In this document: positions 37,621 to 45,024 of the stretch, one piece after another
How positions within the stretch are numbered: position 1 is the first letter of the stretch
Layout: every line of letters starts with the position of its first letter
Source of the DNA: Thiemannella venezuelensis
GTDB taxonomy: Bacteria > Actinomycetota > Actinomycetes > Streptosporangiales > Streptosporangiaceae
DNA length: 64,000 bases
Reading direction: 5' to 3'
NCBI RefSeq assembly: GCF_014203605.1
Contig: NZ_JACHJJ010000001.1
Span: 434,001 to 498,000 of the forward strand
Notes under the pieces: generated by a model
What the model was told of the DNA's origin: nothing
Seen by the model: only the letters and a program-made list of their open reading frames with translations
Databases searched by the model: none
Program-made: the position numbers and the translations under genes

Positions 37621-38316
37621 ATGACATCAGAGGACCGTGTGCCCGGCGGGACGCCGGGAGTGGACGTGCCCGACCGGCGGGGCCGTACCGGGCTGGACCG
37701 GGCGGGGCTGGACCTGACCGGCAACCCCCGGGTGCGGGTGCGGGAGGTGGAGCTCCTCTCGTCGAGCTGGTACGTGCTGCGCAGGACGCGGTTCGACTAC
37801 CGGCGCTCGGACGGGAGCTGGAGCGTCGAGGAGCGCGAGACCTACGACCGCGGCAACGGCGCGACCGTCCTGCTCTACGACGCCGAGCGGGCGACCGTGC
37901 TGCTCACCCGGCAGTTCCGCTACCCGGTCTACGTCAACGGGCACCCCGACGGGATGCTGCTGGAGACCGCGGCGGGGCTCCTCGACGACGACGACCCGGA
38001 GACCGCGATCCGGCGTGAGGCGGCCGAGGAGACGGGATACGGGATCGGTGAGGTCCGGCACGTCTTCGACGTCTACATGAGTCCCGGCTCGGTCACCGAG
38101 CGCGTGCACTTCTTCGCGGCGCCGTACGGCTCGGAGAGCAGGACCGGCGAGGGCGGCGGGCTGGCCGGCGACGGCGAGGACATCGAGGTGGTGGAGCTGC
38201 CCTTCGAGAAGGCGCTGGAGATGGTCGGGACGGGGGAGATCGCCGATGCGAAGACCATCATGCTGCTGCAGTGGGCGGCGCTGTCCGGTCCGTTCGCCCG
38301 TCCTACCGGAAAATGA
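37621..38316 (+). CDS. NudK-like NUDIX hydrolase
   Basis: A 231-residue NUDIX enzyme that closely follows E. coli NudK (GDP-mannose hydrolase). Shared stretches are RETYDRGNGATVLLYD, RQFRYPVYVNG, the NUDIX helix REAAEETGYGIGEVRHVFD, YMSPGSVTERVHFF and DAKTIMLLQW. A polar extension of about 40 residues precedes the domain, and a glycine-rich insert (TGEGGGLAGDGED) follows. It likely recycles a GDP-sugar or ADP-ribose-type compound. No membrane segment. Confidence 0.88.
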   Translation: MTSEDRVPGGTPGVDVPDRRGRTGLDRAGLDLTGNPRVRVREVELLSSSWYVLRRTRFDYRRSDGSWSVEERETYDRGNGATVLLYDAERATVLLTRQFRYPVYVNGHPDGMLLETAAGLLDDDDPETAIRREAAEETGYGIGEVRHVFDVYMSPGSVTERVHFFAAPYGSESRTGEGGGLAGDGEDIEVVELPFEKALEMVGTGEIADAKTIMLLQWAALSGPFARPTGK

Positions 38317-38615
38317 CGGCGGTGTCCCGTCCAGGGGTGCGCGGCCGGCGGACGGATTTTATCGTGGGACTGACAAGCGGGCTCCGATAAAAGCGCTTTC
38401 CGGATGGGCGTTCCCCGGCCTCCGGTGGATTCGATGGAAAGGCGCGCTGCCTGCCCGGCTGACCTGGTCTGATCCGAGCTTGGGAACGGTCCATAAATGG
38501 GCGGCCGACCACGGGAACGGTTACCGGTTGCGACTTAACATCGGCCTTTCGATGTTGTCAAAATGTCATTCACGTTCATCTTCGTCGATGTGGTCGGTTT
38601 CTTTACCATGTCCGC
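38317..38615. other. Intergenic region before LysR gene
   Basis: About 300 bp. The first half is GC-rich with no feature I can name. The last 90 bp are AT-rich and include the -10 element of the LysR gene. No coding region is supported. Confidence 0.4.
38604..38609 (+). promoter_or_regulatory. -10 element for leaderless LysR transcript
   Basis: TACCAT lies six bases before ATG 38616, with no ribosome-binding site between. The surrounding DNA is AT-rich. Confidence 0.45.
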
Positions 38616-39605
38616 ATGGACTTGGAAGTGCGCCATCTTCGGGTCGTCCATGCCATCGCCGGGCATGGCAGCATCTCCAAGGCGGCCTCCTCCCTCGGGC
38701 TGTCCCAGCCGTCCCTGGCCGGCCAGCTCCAGAGGATCGAGCGCATGCTCGGAGGACGCCTCTTCGAGCGGGTCCCCGAGGGGAGCCGCCCCACGCCGCT
38801 GGGTGAGTGGATCATCGAGCGCTCCAGCTCGATGCTCCACGCCTTCGACACCCTGCAGCGCGACGCCCGCCACTACGTCGAGAGGGGTGCCGGGAACCCG
38901 GTGATCCGGGTGGGGTGCGCGGACACGGCCCTGGCCGGTCACGTCAGCACCTGCATGTACGACCTCTTCCCCGACGGGAACTTCACCATCCGCACCGAGG
39001 AGTGCCTCGACACCCTGCCCGCGCTCCTGGAGTCCAGGAGGCTGGAACTGGCCGTGCTGGCCGACTACCCCGGCCACGAGCTGGTCTCCTCTCCCGAGGT
39101 GGTGTACGAGGCCTCCACCGTCGAGCCGCTCTTCGTCGGGCTCTCCGCCGCCCACCCGCTGGCCGCCCGGGCGGAGATCGACCTGGCGGACCTGGCGGAG
39201 GAGAACTGGGCGATGCAGCCCAACGCCGAGACGGGGTACCGCGAGCACTTCTGGACGGTCTGCCACCGGTACGGCTTCGCCCCGCGCCTGTCCTTCTCCG
39301 TCAACGGCCCGCTCGCCCGCGACCTGATCAGGGCCGGCAAGTGCGTGGGACTGTTCCTGCCCACCTCCCGGGAGCAGCCGGGCATCGTCGTCCGCCCGCT
39401 GGCGGGCTCGCCCCTGCTGATGCGCAACGTCCTGGGCTGGACTCCGTACGGCCTGCCGGCCGGGACCATGGTCTCGCTGGTGAGCGCGGTGATGCGCACG
39501 TACTGGAGCGAGGCCGCGAAGGTCCCCCGGTACGCCGAGTGGCTCGAACGGCGCGCCCTGGCCCCGCTGGACGACTCCTTCACCTGCGCGGTGGGGGGCC
39601 TATAG
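38616..39605 (+). CDS. LysR-family transcriptional regulator
   Basis: A 329-residue regulator. Residues 1-65 form the winged helix (MDLEVRHLRVVHAIAGHGSI, SKAASSLGLSQPSLAGQLQRIE). The rest is a periplasmic-binding-like effector domain, starting at IRVGCADTAL. It sits directly before the exported protease gene on the same strand. In Streptomyces, LysR proteins such as SnpR control adjacent neutral proteases, so a similar role is likely but not shown. An inverted repeat lies between the two genes. Confidence 0.88.
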   Translation: MDLEVRHLRVVHAIAGHGSISKAASSLGLSQPSLAGQLQRIERMLGGRLFERVPEGSRPTPLGEWIIERSSSMLHAFDTLQRDARHYVERGAGNPVIRVGCADTALAGHVSTCMYDLFPDGNFTIRTEECLDTLPALLESRRLELAVLADYPGHELVSSPEVVYEASTVEPLFVGLSAAHPLAARAEIDLADLAEENWAMQPNAETGYREHFWTVCHRYGFAPRLSFSVNGPLARDLIRAGKCVGLFLPTSREQPGIVVRPLAGSPLLMRNVLGWTPYGLPAGTMVSLVSAVMRTYWSEAAKVPRYAEWLERRALAPLDDSFTCAVGGL

Positions 39606-39634
39606 GCCGAACCTATGGAGGTCTGGGGGGTTCT

Positions 39635-39657
39635 GTGACAGGCGGTGCCGATGTCAC
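39635..39657. promoter_or_regulatory. Inverted repeat between LysR and protease genes
   Basis: GTGACA (39635-39640), an 11-bp spacer and TGTCAC (39652-39657). LysR regulators bind interrupted dyads of the general form T-N11-A, and this one fits in spacing. It ends 77 bp before the protease start. Confidence 0.45.
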
Positions 39658-39734
39658 GTTGGTCACGCCCTGGCCGGCCACGGCTCCTACGTCCCCAACA
39701 CCCCCCAGGGGACGCGCGAAAGGAGTCATCCAGA

Positions 39735-42700
39735 GTGAAGACCAAGGTCAAGTTAGGGGCTGCGGCCGTACTGGCCCTCGCAGCCCTGACCACGCCCATG
39801 CTCGTGGGCACGGCAGGCGCCGCAGGCATGTCTGCGGCGCCCGGGTCCGACGCCCGCTCCACCGCGACCGACCCGGTGCCCCTCGGCGACGTGCAGGAGA
39901 ACCGGGAGGCCTTCGCGCCCCCGGACCCCGCCGAGCGCAGGCGCGCGATCGCCAGTGCCGACAAGGCGCTGGCCGCCCAGCCCGGCAGCCTGCGAAAGGC
40001 CCCGGAGGACAGGTTCGAGCGGGTCCGCGCCACCGCGGGGACCCGCGGGGTCCAGTACATCCACTACAAGCGGGTCTACGGCGGCCTGCCGGTGTACGGC
40101 GGCGACGTGATCGTCGTGACGGACCAGAGCGGTGCCGAGGTGCAGAGCCTCGCCTCGGGCCAGCGCGCGGAGATCACCGTGGACACGCGGGCCGAGGTCA
40201 GCGCCAGGGCCGCCGCCGCCACCGCGCGCGGCGAGCTCAGGACCGTCGAGACCGCCGGCAAGCCGGTCCTCGTCGTGCACGCGGCCGCGGCCGAACCCCG
40301 GCTCGCCTGGGAGGTGCTGGTCACCGGGCAGGGCGCGGAGGCGCCGAGCGTGCTGCACGTCTACGTGGACGCGAAGACCGGTGCGGTCATCGACAAGGTC
40401 GACGAGGTCAAGGCCGGGACCGGGAACGGCCACTACAACGGCAACGTGAGCATCACCACCTCCGGCTCCGGCGGTTCCTACTCGATGACCGACGCCTCCC
40501 GCCCGGGGCTGCGCTGCGGCGGCCAGAACGGCTCGGCCTACACCGGCACCGACGACGCCTGGGGCAACGGCCAGGGCACCAACCTGGAGACCGCCTGCGT
40601 CGACGCGATGTACGCGGCGCAGAAGGAATGGGACATGTTGCGTGAGTGGTTCGGGCGCAACGGGTTCAACGGAAGCGGGGGCGCCTTCCCCGCCCGCGTC
40701 GGCCTCAACGACGTCAACGCCTTCTGGAACGGCTCCTACACCAACTACGGCCACAACCAGGCCAACACCAAGCAGGCCACCCCGATCGACGTGGTCGCCC
40801 ACGAGTACGGCCACGCGGTCTTCCAGCACTCCGGCAGCGGCGGGGCGGGCAGCGGCAACGAGACCGGCGGCCTGAACGAGTCCACCGGCGACATCCTGGG
40901 CGCGCTGACCGAGCACTACATCAACGCGCCGGCCACCTACGACGAGCCGGACTACCTGGTCGGCGAGGAGGTCAACCTGGTCGGGCAGGGCCCGATCCGC
41001 AACATGTACAACCCGGGCGCGCTCGGCGACCCCAACTGCTACAGCTCCTCGATCCCCAACACCGAGGTGCACGCCGCGGCCGGCCCGCAGAACCACTGGT
41101 TCTACCTGCTGGCCGAGGGCACCAACCCGCCCGGCAAGCCGTCCAGCACCGTCTGCTCCGGTCCGGCGACGCTGACCGGCATCGGCATCCAGAAGGCCGG
41201 GCAGATCTTCATGGGCGGCCTGAACACCAAGACCATCCCCTGGAACCACGCCAAGGCGCGGGTGGCCACGCTGAACGCGGCCAAGACGCTGTTCCCGGGC
41301 AGCTGCGTGGAGTTCGACGCCACCAAGGCGGCCTGGAGCGCGATCAACGTCCCGGCGCAGAGCAACGAGCCGACCTGCCAGCCCACCGGCAACGACTTCT
41401 CGGTCTCGGTCGCCCCGTCCTCCGGCACCGTCGAGCCGGGCGGCTCGGCCACGGCCACGCTCTCCAGCGCGGTCGTCTCGGGCAGCGCGCAGACCCTGAC
41501 CCTGTCGGCGACCGGGGCGCCCGCGGGCACCCAGGTGAGCTTCAACCCGGCCTCCATCACGGCGGGCCAGAGCTCGACGGTGACGATCAGCACGTCGGCG
41601 AGCACCCCGGAGGGGAGCTCCCAGATCGTGCTGAAGGCCACGAGCCCGTCCACGAGCAAGACCGCGGCCTTCGCCCTGACCGTCGACGGCGACGGCGGGC
41701 CCGGCCCGGTCGAGCCGCCGGACATCAGCCTCGACAAGGTCAAGGCGCACCTGCAGCAGTTCCAGACCATCGCCACCGGCAACGGAGGCAACCGCAGGTC
41801 CACCGGAGCGGGCTACACCGCGTCGGTGACCTATATCGAGCAGAAGCTGACCGCCGCCGGCTACACCGTGCGCCGGCAGGCCTGCACCTCGGGCTGCACC
41901 GCCGGGTCCGGGCCCAACCTGATCGCGGACTGGCCCGGCGGTGACGAGAACCAGGTCATCATGGCCGGCGCCCACCTCGACAGTGTCTCGGCCGGTCCCG
42001 GCATCAACGACAACGCCTCGGGCTCGTCGGCGCTGCTGGAGGTCGCGCTGACCCTGGCGGAGAAGAAGCCGGAGATGGCCAAGCACGTGCGGTTCGGCTG
42101 GTGGACCGACGAGGAGCAGGGTCTCAACGGCTCGGAGTTCTACGTCAACTCGCTCGGCGCCACCGAGCGGAGCAAGATCAAGGTCTACCACAACTACGAC
42201 ATGGTGGGCTCGGTCAACGGCGGCTACTTCATCAACAACATCAACACCGAGGCCGCGCGGTACCTCAAGGAGTTCTACGACGGGCTGAACCTCCGGCCCG
42301 AGGAGAACACCGAGGGAGCCAACCGATCCGACGACGCCTCCTTCCGCAACGCGGGCATCGCCACCTCCGGGGTGGCGGCGGGCGCCAGCGCCACCAAGAC
42401 CTCGGCGCAGGCCTCCAAGTGGGGCGGCACGGCCGGTCAGTCGTACGACCCCTGCTACCACCGGTCGTGCGACACCCTGAGCAACATCAGCGACACGGTC
42501 CTGGACCGGGCCTCCGACGCCGCGGCGTACGGGATCTGGAAGCTGGCCGTGGGCGAGGGCACCCCGGGCGAGGACGACTTCTCCGTCTCGGTGAACCCGT
42601 CCTCCGGCACCGTCCAGGCGGGCGGCTCGACCACCGCGACGCTGGCCACCGCGGTCACCCGCGGCGCGGTCCAGGACGTCGCGCTCACCGCCTCCGGCGC

Positions 42701-43226
42701 CCCCGCCGGGGTCACCGTGGCCTTCGACCCGGCGACGGTCAAGGCGGGCGAGAGCTCGACGGTGCGGATCACCGCCGCCGCGGGCACCGCGGCGGGCACC
42801 TACCCGATCACCCTCAAGGGGACCGGCGCCTCGGCGAGCCACTCCGTCACCTACACCCTGACGGTCGGCGGGGACGGCGGCGGGCGGGTCTTCACCAACG
42901 ACACGCCGTTCCAGATCATGGACGGGTACCAGGACGAGACCAGCATCCCGGTCGCGCTCTCCGGCTCCCCGAACTCCACGTTCGAGGTCGCGGCGGACAT
43001 CAGGCACACCTGCGCGCAGGACCTGCGGCTGACCCTGGTCCAGCCGAACGGGACGGCGCGGGTGCTGAAGTACGAGTCGTACGGCAGCTGCACGCCGTAC
43101 AACGGGCCGGTGAAGTTCACGGTGAGCAACACCGCCCGCCTCGGCAACGGCACCTGGACCCTGCGCGTCGGCGACTACTTCCGCGGTGACACCGGCACGT
43201 TCAACGGCTGGAAGATCACCTTCTAG
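39735..43226 (+). CDS. Exported M4 metalloendopeptidase fused to M28 aminopeptidase
   Basis: A 1163-residue secreted protein with two peptidases. Order: signal peptide (1-30), FTP/PepSY propeptide (about 35-220), M4 thermolysin-like domain with His356-Glu357-x2-His360 (HEYGH) and Glu382 (NESTGD), an Ig-like linker beginning DFSVSVAPSSGTVEPGG (about 555-650), an M28 domain with His747 (AHLDS), Asp759 (INDNASG), the TDEEQGL pair and CYHRSCD, a second copy of the linker (DFSVSVNPSSGTVQAGG, about 950-1045), and a C-terminal P/proprotein-convertase domain. Both active sites look complete. The start is GTG 39735 behind AAAGGAG. Having an endopeptidase and an aminopeptidase in one chain would allow stepwise protein degradation. 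Confidence 0.93.
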   Translation: MKTKVKLGAAAVLALAALTTPMLVGTAGAAGMSAAPGSDARSTATDPVPLGDVQENREAFAPPDPAERRRAIASADKALAAQPGSLRKAPEDRFERVRATAGTRGVQYIHYKRVYGGLPVYGGDVIVVTDQSGAEVQSLASGQRAEITVDTRAEVSARAAAATARGELRTVETAGKPVLVVHAAAAEPRLAWEVLVTGQGAEAPSVLHVYVDAKTGAVIDKVDEVKAGTGNGHYNGNVSITTSGSGGSYSMTDASRPGLRCGGQNGSAYTGTDDAWGNGQGTNLETACVDAMYAAQKEWDMLREWFGRNGFNGSGGAFPARVGLNDVNAFWNGSYTNYGHNQANTKQATPIDVVAHEYGHAVFQHSGSGGAGSGNETGGLNESTGDILGALTEHYINAPATYDEPDYLVGEEVNLVGQGPIRNMYNPGALGDPNCYSSSIPNTEVHAAAGPQNHWFYLLAEGTNPPGKPSSTVCSGPATLTGIGIQKAGQIFMGGLNTKTIPWNHAKARVATLNAAKTLFPGSCVEFDATKAAWSAINVPAQSNEPTCQPTGNDFSVSVAPSSGTVEPGGSATATLSSAVVSGSAQTLTLSATGAPAGTQVSFNPASITAGQSSTVTISTSASTPEGSSQIVLKATSPSTSKTAAFALTVDGDGGPGPVEPPDISLDKVKAHLQQFQTIATGNGGNRRSTGAGYTASVTYIEQKLTAAGYTVRRQACTSGCTAGSGPNLIADWPGGDENQVIMAGAHLDSVSAGPGINDNASGSSALLEVALTLAEKKPEMAKHVRFGWWTDEEQGLNGSEFYVNSLGATERSKIKVYHNYDMVGSVNGGYFINNINTEAARYLKEFYDGLNLRPEENTEGANRSDDASFRNAGIATSGVAAGASATKTSAQASKWGGTAGQSYDPCYHRSCDTLSNISDTVLDRASDAAAYGIWKLAVGEGTPGEDDFSVSVNPSSGTVQAGGSTTATLATAVTRGAVQDVALTASGAPAGVTVAFDPATVKAGESSTVRITAAAGTAAGTYPITLKGTGASASHSVTYTLTVGGDGGGRVFTNDTPFQIMDGYQDETSIPVALSGSPNSTFEVAADIRHTCAQDLRLTLVQPNGTARVLKYESYGSCTPYNGPVKFTVSNTARLGNGTWTLRVGDYFRGDTGTFNGWKITF

Positions 43227-43256
43227 CCGCTCCCGCACGGAAGGAAGGCGGACCCG

Positions 43257-43292
43257 GGCGGCCCGGACGGATCTCTCTCCGTCCGGGCCGCC
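43257..43292. terminator. Bidirectional hairpin terminator
   Basis: GGCGGCCCGGACGGA, a 6-nt loop (TCTCTC) and the exact complement give a 15-bp perfect stem between two convergent genes. It has no long T run, which is usual for actinomycete terminators. Confidence 0.75.
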
Positions 43293-43310
43293 GTCGTCGC
43301 GCGGGGACCG

Positions 43311-43925
43311 TCACCCCTCCCGGACCGTGCTCCGGCCGAGGTAGGTGAGGGGGCCCGGGTCGGGGACCGGGATCTCGTGGAAGCCGAGGCGGTCGTAGAA
43401 GGCGCGGGCGGGCGCGTTGGCGGTGACCATGGCCAGGTGCACGGCCGGCACCCCCTTGCGGTGCAGGGCGTCGAGGAAGGCGTTCATCAGCGCGCGGCCG
43501 TGCCCCTTGCGCTGGTGGCCGGGGAGCAGGTCGATGTGGAGGTGGGCCGGGTAGCCGGCGGTCTCCGGGACGATCATGCGCTCCGGGCGGTACATGAGGT
43601 CGATCATCACCTCGCTCGGGGTCGCGGGCGGCCCGGTCAGGGCGGGGAAGCGTTCTCTCATGCGGGGCAGCCAAGAGGCGCGGTAGGCCGCCACGAAGGC
43701 GGCGGTGTCGGCGGTGCCCAGGACGTAGCCGACCGCGCGCTCCCCGTCGTCGAGGACGAAGGCCAGGTCCGGCTCCAGCTCGGCGTAGGGAGCGGCGAAG
43801 ATGCTGGGCATCAGGTCGAGGTCGGGATAGATGCGCCGTGAGTCCCCGCCCTCGTGCGCGGTCCGCACGCAGATGTCGTAGAGGGCGGCGCGGTCGTCGG
43901 GGCGGTAGGGCCGGACGGTCGTCAT
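43311..43925 (-). CDS. GNAT acetyltransferase resembling the OGA C-terminal domain
   Basis: A 204-residue acetyltransferase with RPYRPDDRAALYDICVRT at the start, the coenzyme A loop LLPGHQRKGHGRALM (near residue 145), and APARAFYDRLGFHEIPVP. This shape matches bacterial GNATs related to the C-terminal domain of eukaryotic O-GlcNAcase. Its acceptor is unknown. ATG 43925 gives the usual N-terminus; ATG 43934 is possible. An 18-bp palindrome of LacI type sits 19 bp upstream of the start, so the gene may belong to a sugar regulon. Confidence 0.8.
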   Translation of the reverse strand: MTTVRPYRPDDRAALYDICVRTAHEGGDSRRIYPDLDLMPSIFAAPYAELEPDLAFVLDDGERAVGYVLGTADTAAFVAAYRASWLPRMRERFPALTGPPATPSEVMIDLMYRPERMIVPETAGYPAHLHIDLLPGHQRKGHGRALMNAFLDALHRKGVPAVHLAMVTANAPARAFYDRLGFHEIPVPDPGPLTYLGRSTVREG

Positions 43926-43943
43926 GGAGGCCATGATGCCTTG

Positions 43944-43961
43944 TGTGAGAGCGCTCTCACA
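43944..43961. promoter_or_regulatory. LacI-family operator (perfect 18-bp palindrome)
   Basis: TGTGAGAGCGCTCTCACA is a perfect palindrome with the central GAGCGCTC typical of LacI/GalR-family sites; in Streptomyces the CebR site is TGGGAGCGCTCCCA. It lies between two divergent GNAT genes, much nearer the minus-strand one. No LacI gene is in the window. Confidence 0.7.
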
Positions 43962-44034
43962 AGATCCTGCGGCCCGTCGGCGGGTGTTCTCCGGTGAGGC
44001 GGAAGTATGTGGTGACCAGGGAGGATCACCCTGT

Positions 44035-44040
44035 TACCCT
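44035..44040 (+). promoter_or_regulatory. -10 element for leaderless GNAT transcript
   Basis: TACCCT lies six bases before ATG 44047, with no ribosome-binding site between. Confidence 0.4.
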
Positions 44041-44046
44041 CTCGCC

Positions 44047-44568
44047 ATGGCCGAGGTGGAGCTGCGGGGCTGGCGCCCCGACGACGTGCCCGTGGTGCTG
44101 GCGGCCTTCCGCTCGCCCGACATGGCCCAGCAGGCGGCCCGTCCGATCGACACCCCCGCCGCGGCGCTGGAGTGGATGGCGTTCTGGGGATTCCGGGACG
44201 ACGCCCGGGCCTTCGCCGTCACGGTGGCCGGCGAGGTCGTGGGGAACGTCGCGGTGAGCAACATCGACGCGCACGACACCGGCTGGGTCTCCTACTGGAC
44301 CGCGCCGCACGCCCGGGGGCGCGGGATCGCGGCGGCCGCCGCGGTCAAGCTGGCCGAGTGGGCGTTCACCGAGCGCGGGCTGTTCCGGCTGGAGCTGGGG
44401 CACCGGCTGAACAACCCCGCCTCCTGCGCGGTGGCGACCAGGGCCGGGTTCGCGGTCGAGGGGGTCGAACGCGCCAAGCTCAGGTACGGCGGCGAGCGCC
44501 ACGACGTGGAGCGCCACGCCCGCCTGGCCACCGACCGGTTCGCCGTACCGGGGGCCGGAGGGCGCTGA
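44047..44568 (+). CDS. GNAT acetyltransferase (RimJ/RimL-like)
   Basis: A 173-residue acetyltransferase. It begins ELRGWRPDDVPVVLAAFRSPD and has a coenzyme A-binding loop APHARGRGIAAAAAVKLAEW and NNPASCAVATRAGFAVEGVE, all typical of the RimJ/RimL-like GNAT group, which acetylates protein N-termini or small amines. It is probably leaderless. It is convergent with the DUF742 gene across a 99-bp GC-rich gap that contains GGGGCCCC-type repeats and may act as terminator. Confidence 0.85.
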   Translation: MAEVELRGWRPDDVPVVLAAFRSPDMAQQAARPIDTPAAALEWMAFWGFRDDARAFAVTVAGEVVGNVAVSNIDAHDTGWVSYWTAPHARGRGIAAAAAVKLAEWAFTERGLFRLELGHRLNNPASCAVATRAGFAVEGVERAKLRYGGERHDVERHARLATDRFAVPGAGGR

Positions 44569-44667
44569 GAGGCCGGAGCCGCTCCGGAGGGCGGTGCGGG
44601 GGAGAGGGGCGATCAGGGGGCTCCCCTCGGAGGGACCCTTCAGCGGGGGCCCCTTCAGCGGGCCCCC

Positions 44668-45024
44668 TCAGAGGGCCCTGAGACCGGCGAGGACGTCGCG
44701 CAGGATGCTCTCGCGGGGGGCGGCGACGGCCGCGGCGGGGATGCGGACGGTCAGCAGGCCGGAGTCGCGCAGGTCGCCGAGGAGCACCTGGACCACTCCG
44801 ACGGCCAGTCCGGTCGTCGAGGCCGCCTCGGCGACCGAGATCGGCCGGCGGCAGGCGGCCAGGACGCGCCGGTGCTCGGGGGGCAGGTCGGGCGGGGCGG
44901 GCCGGATCGCCGAGACCGTGGCGATCAGGTCGAAGCTGTCGCCCCTGGGGCGGGTCCGGCCCCGGGTGACCGTGTAGGGGCGGACGATGGGCCCGGCGTC
45001 CTGGTCCATCCAGCGCTCGGTCAT
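44668..45024 (-). CDS. DUF742 protein (CvnC-like)
   Basis: A 118-residue protein with IVRPYTVTRGRTRPRGDSFDLIATV and a winged-helix-like PISVAEAASTTGLAVGVVQVLLGDL. DUF742 proteins are the CvnC part of actinobacterial conservons, four-gene units (sensor kinase, Roadblock, DUF742, GTPase). Here its ATG overlaps the kinase stop directly, with no Roadblock gene between, and no GTPase follows. It probably works with the upstream kinase. Confidence 0.88.
   Translation of the reverse strand: MTERWMDQDAGPIVRPYTVTRGRTRPRGDSFDLIATVSAIRPAPPDLPPEHRRVLAACRRPISVAEAASTTGLAVGVVQVLLGDLRDSGLLTVRIPAAAVAAPRESILRDVLAGLRAL

Noticed and set aside
35501-37627. A 708-codon minus-strand frame reaching into the amidase region
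   Set aside because: Only the last 115 codons (the DoxX-like protein from ATG 35848) are real. The rest is antisense to the amidase.
39597-39608. GGCCTATAGGCC palindrome at the end of the LysR gene
   Set aside because: It overlaps the stop codon and is only 12 bp. No gene-control layout supports it beyond the nearby GTGACA dyad.
39753-43238. A minus-strand frame of more than 1100 codons opposite the protease
   Set aside because: It is an Arg/Val/Asp/Gly-rich shadow with no motif. Codon use and domains clearly favour the plus strand.
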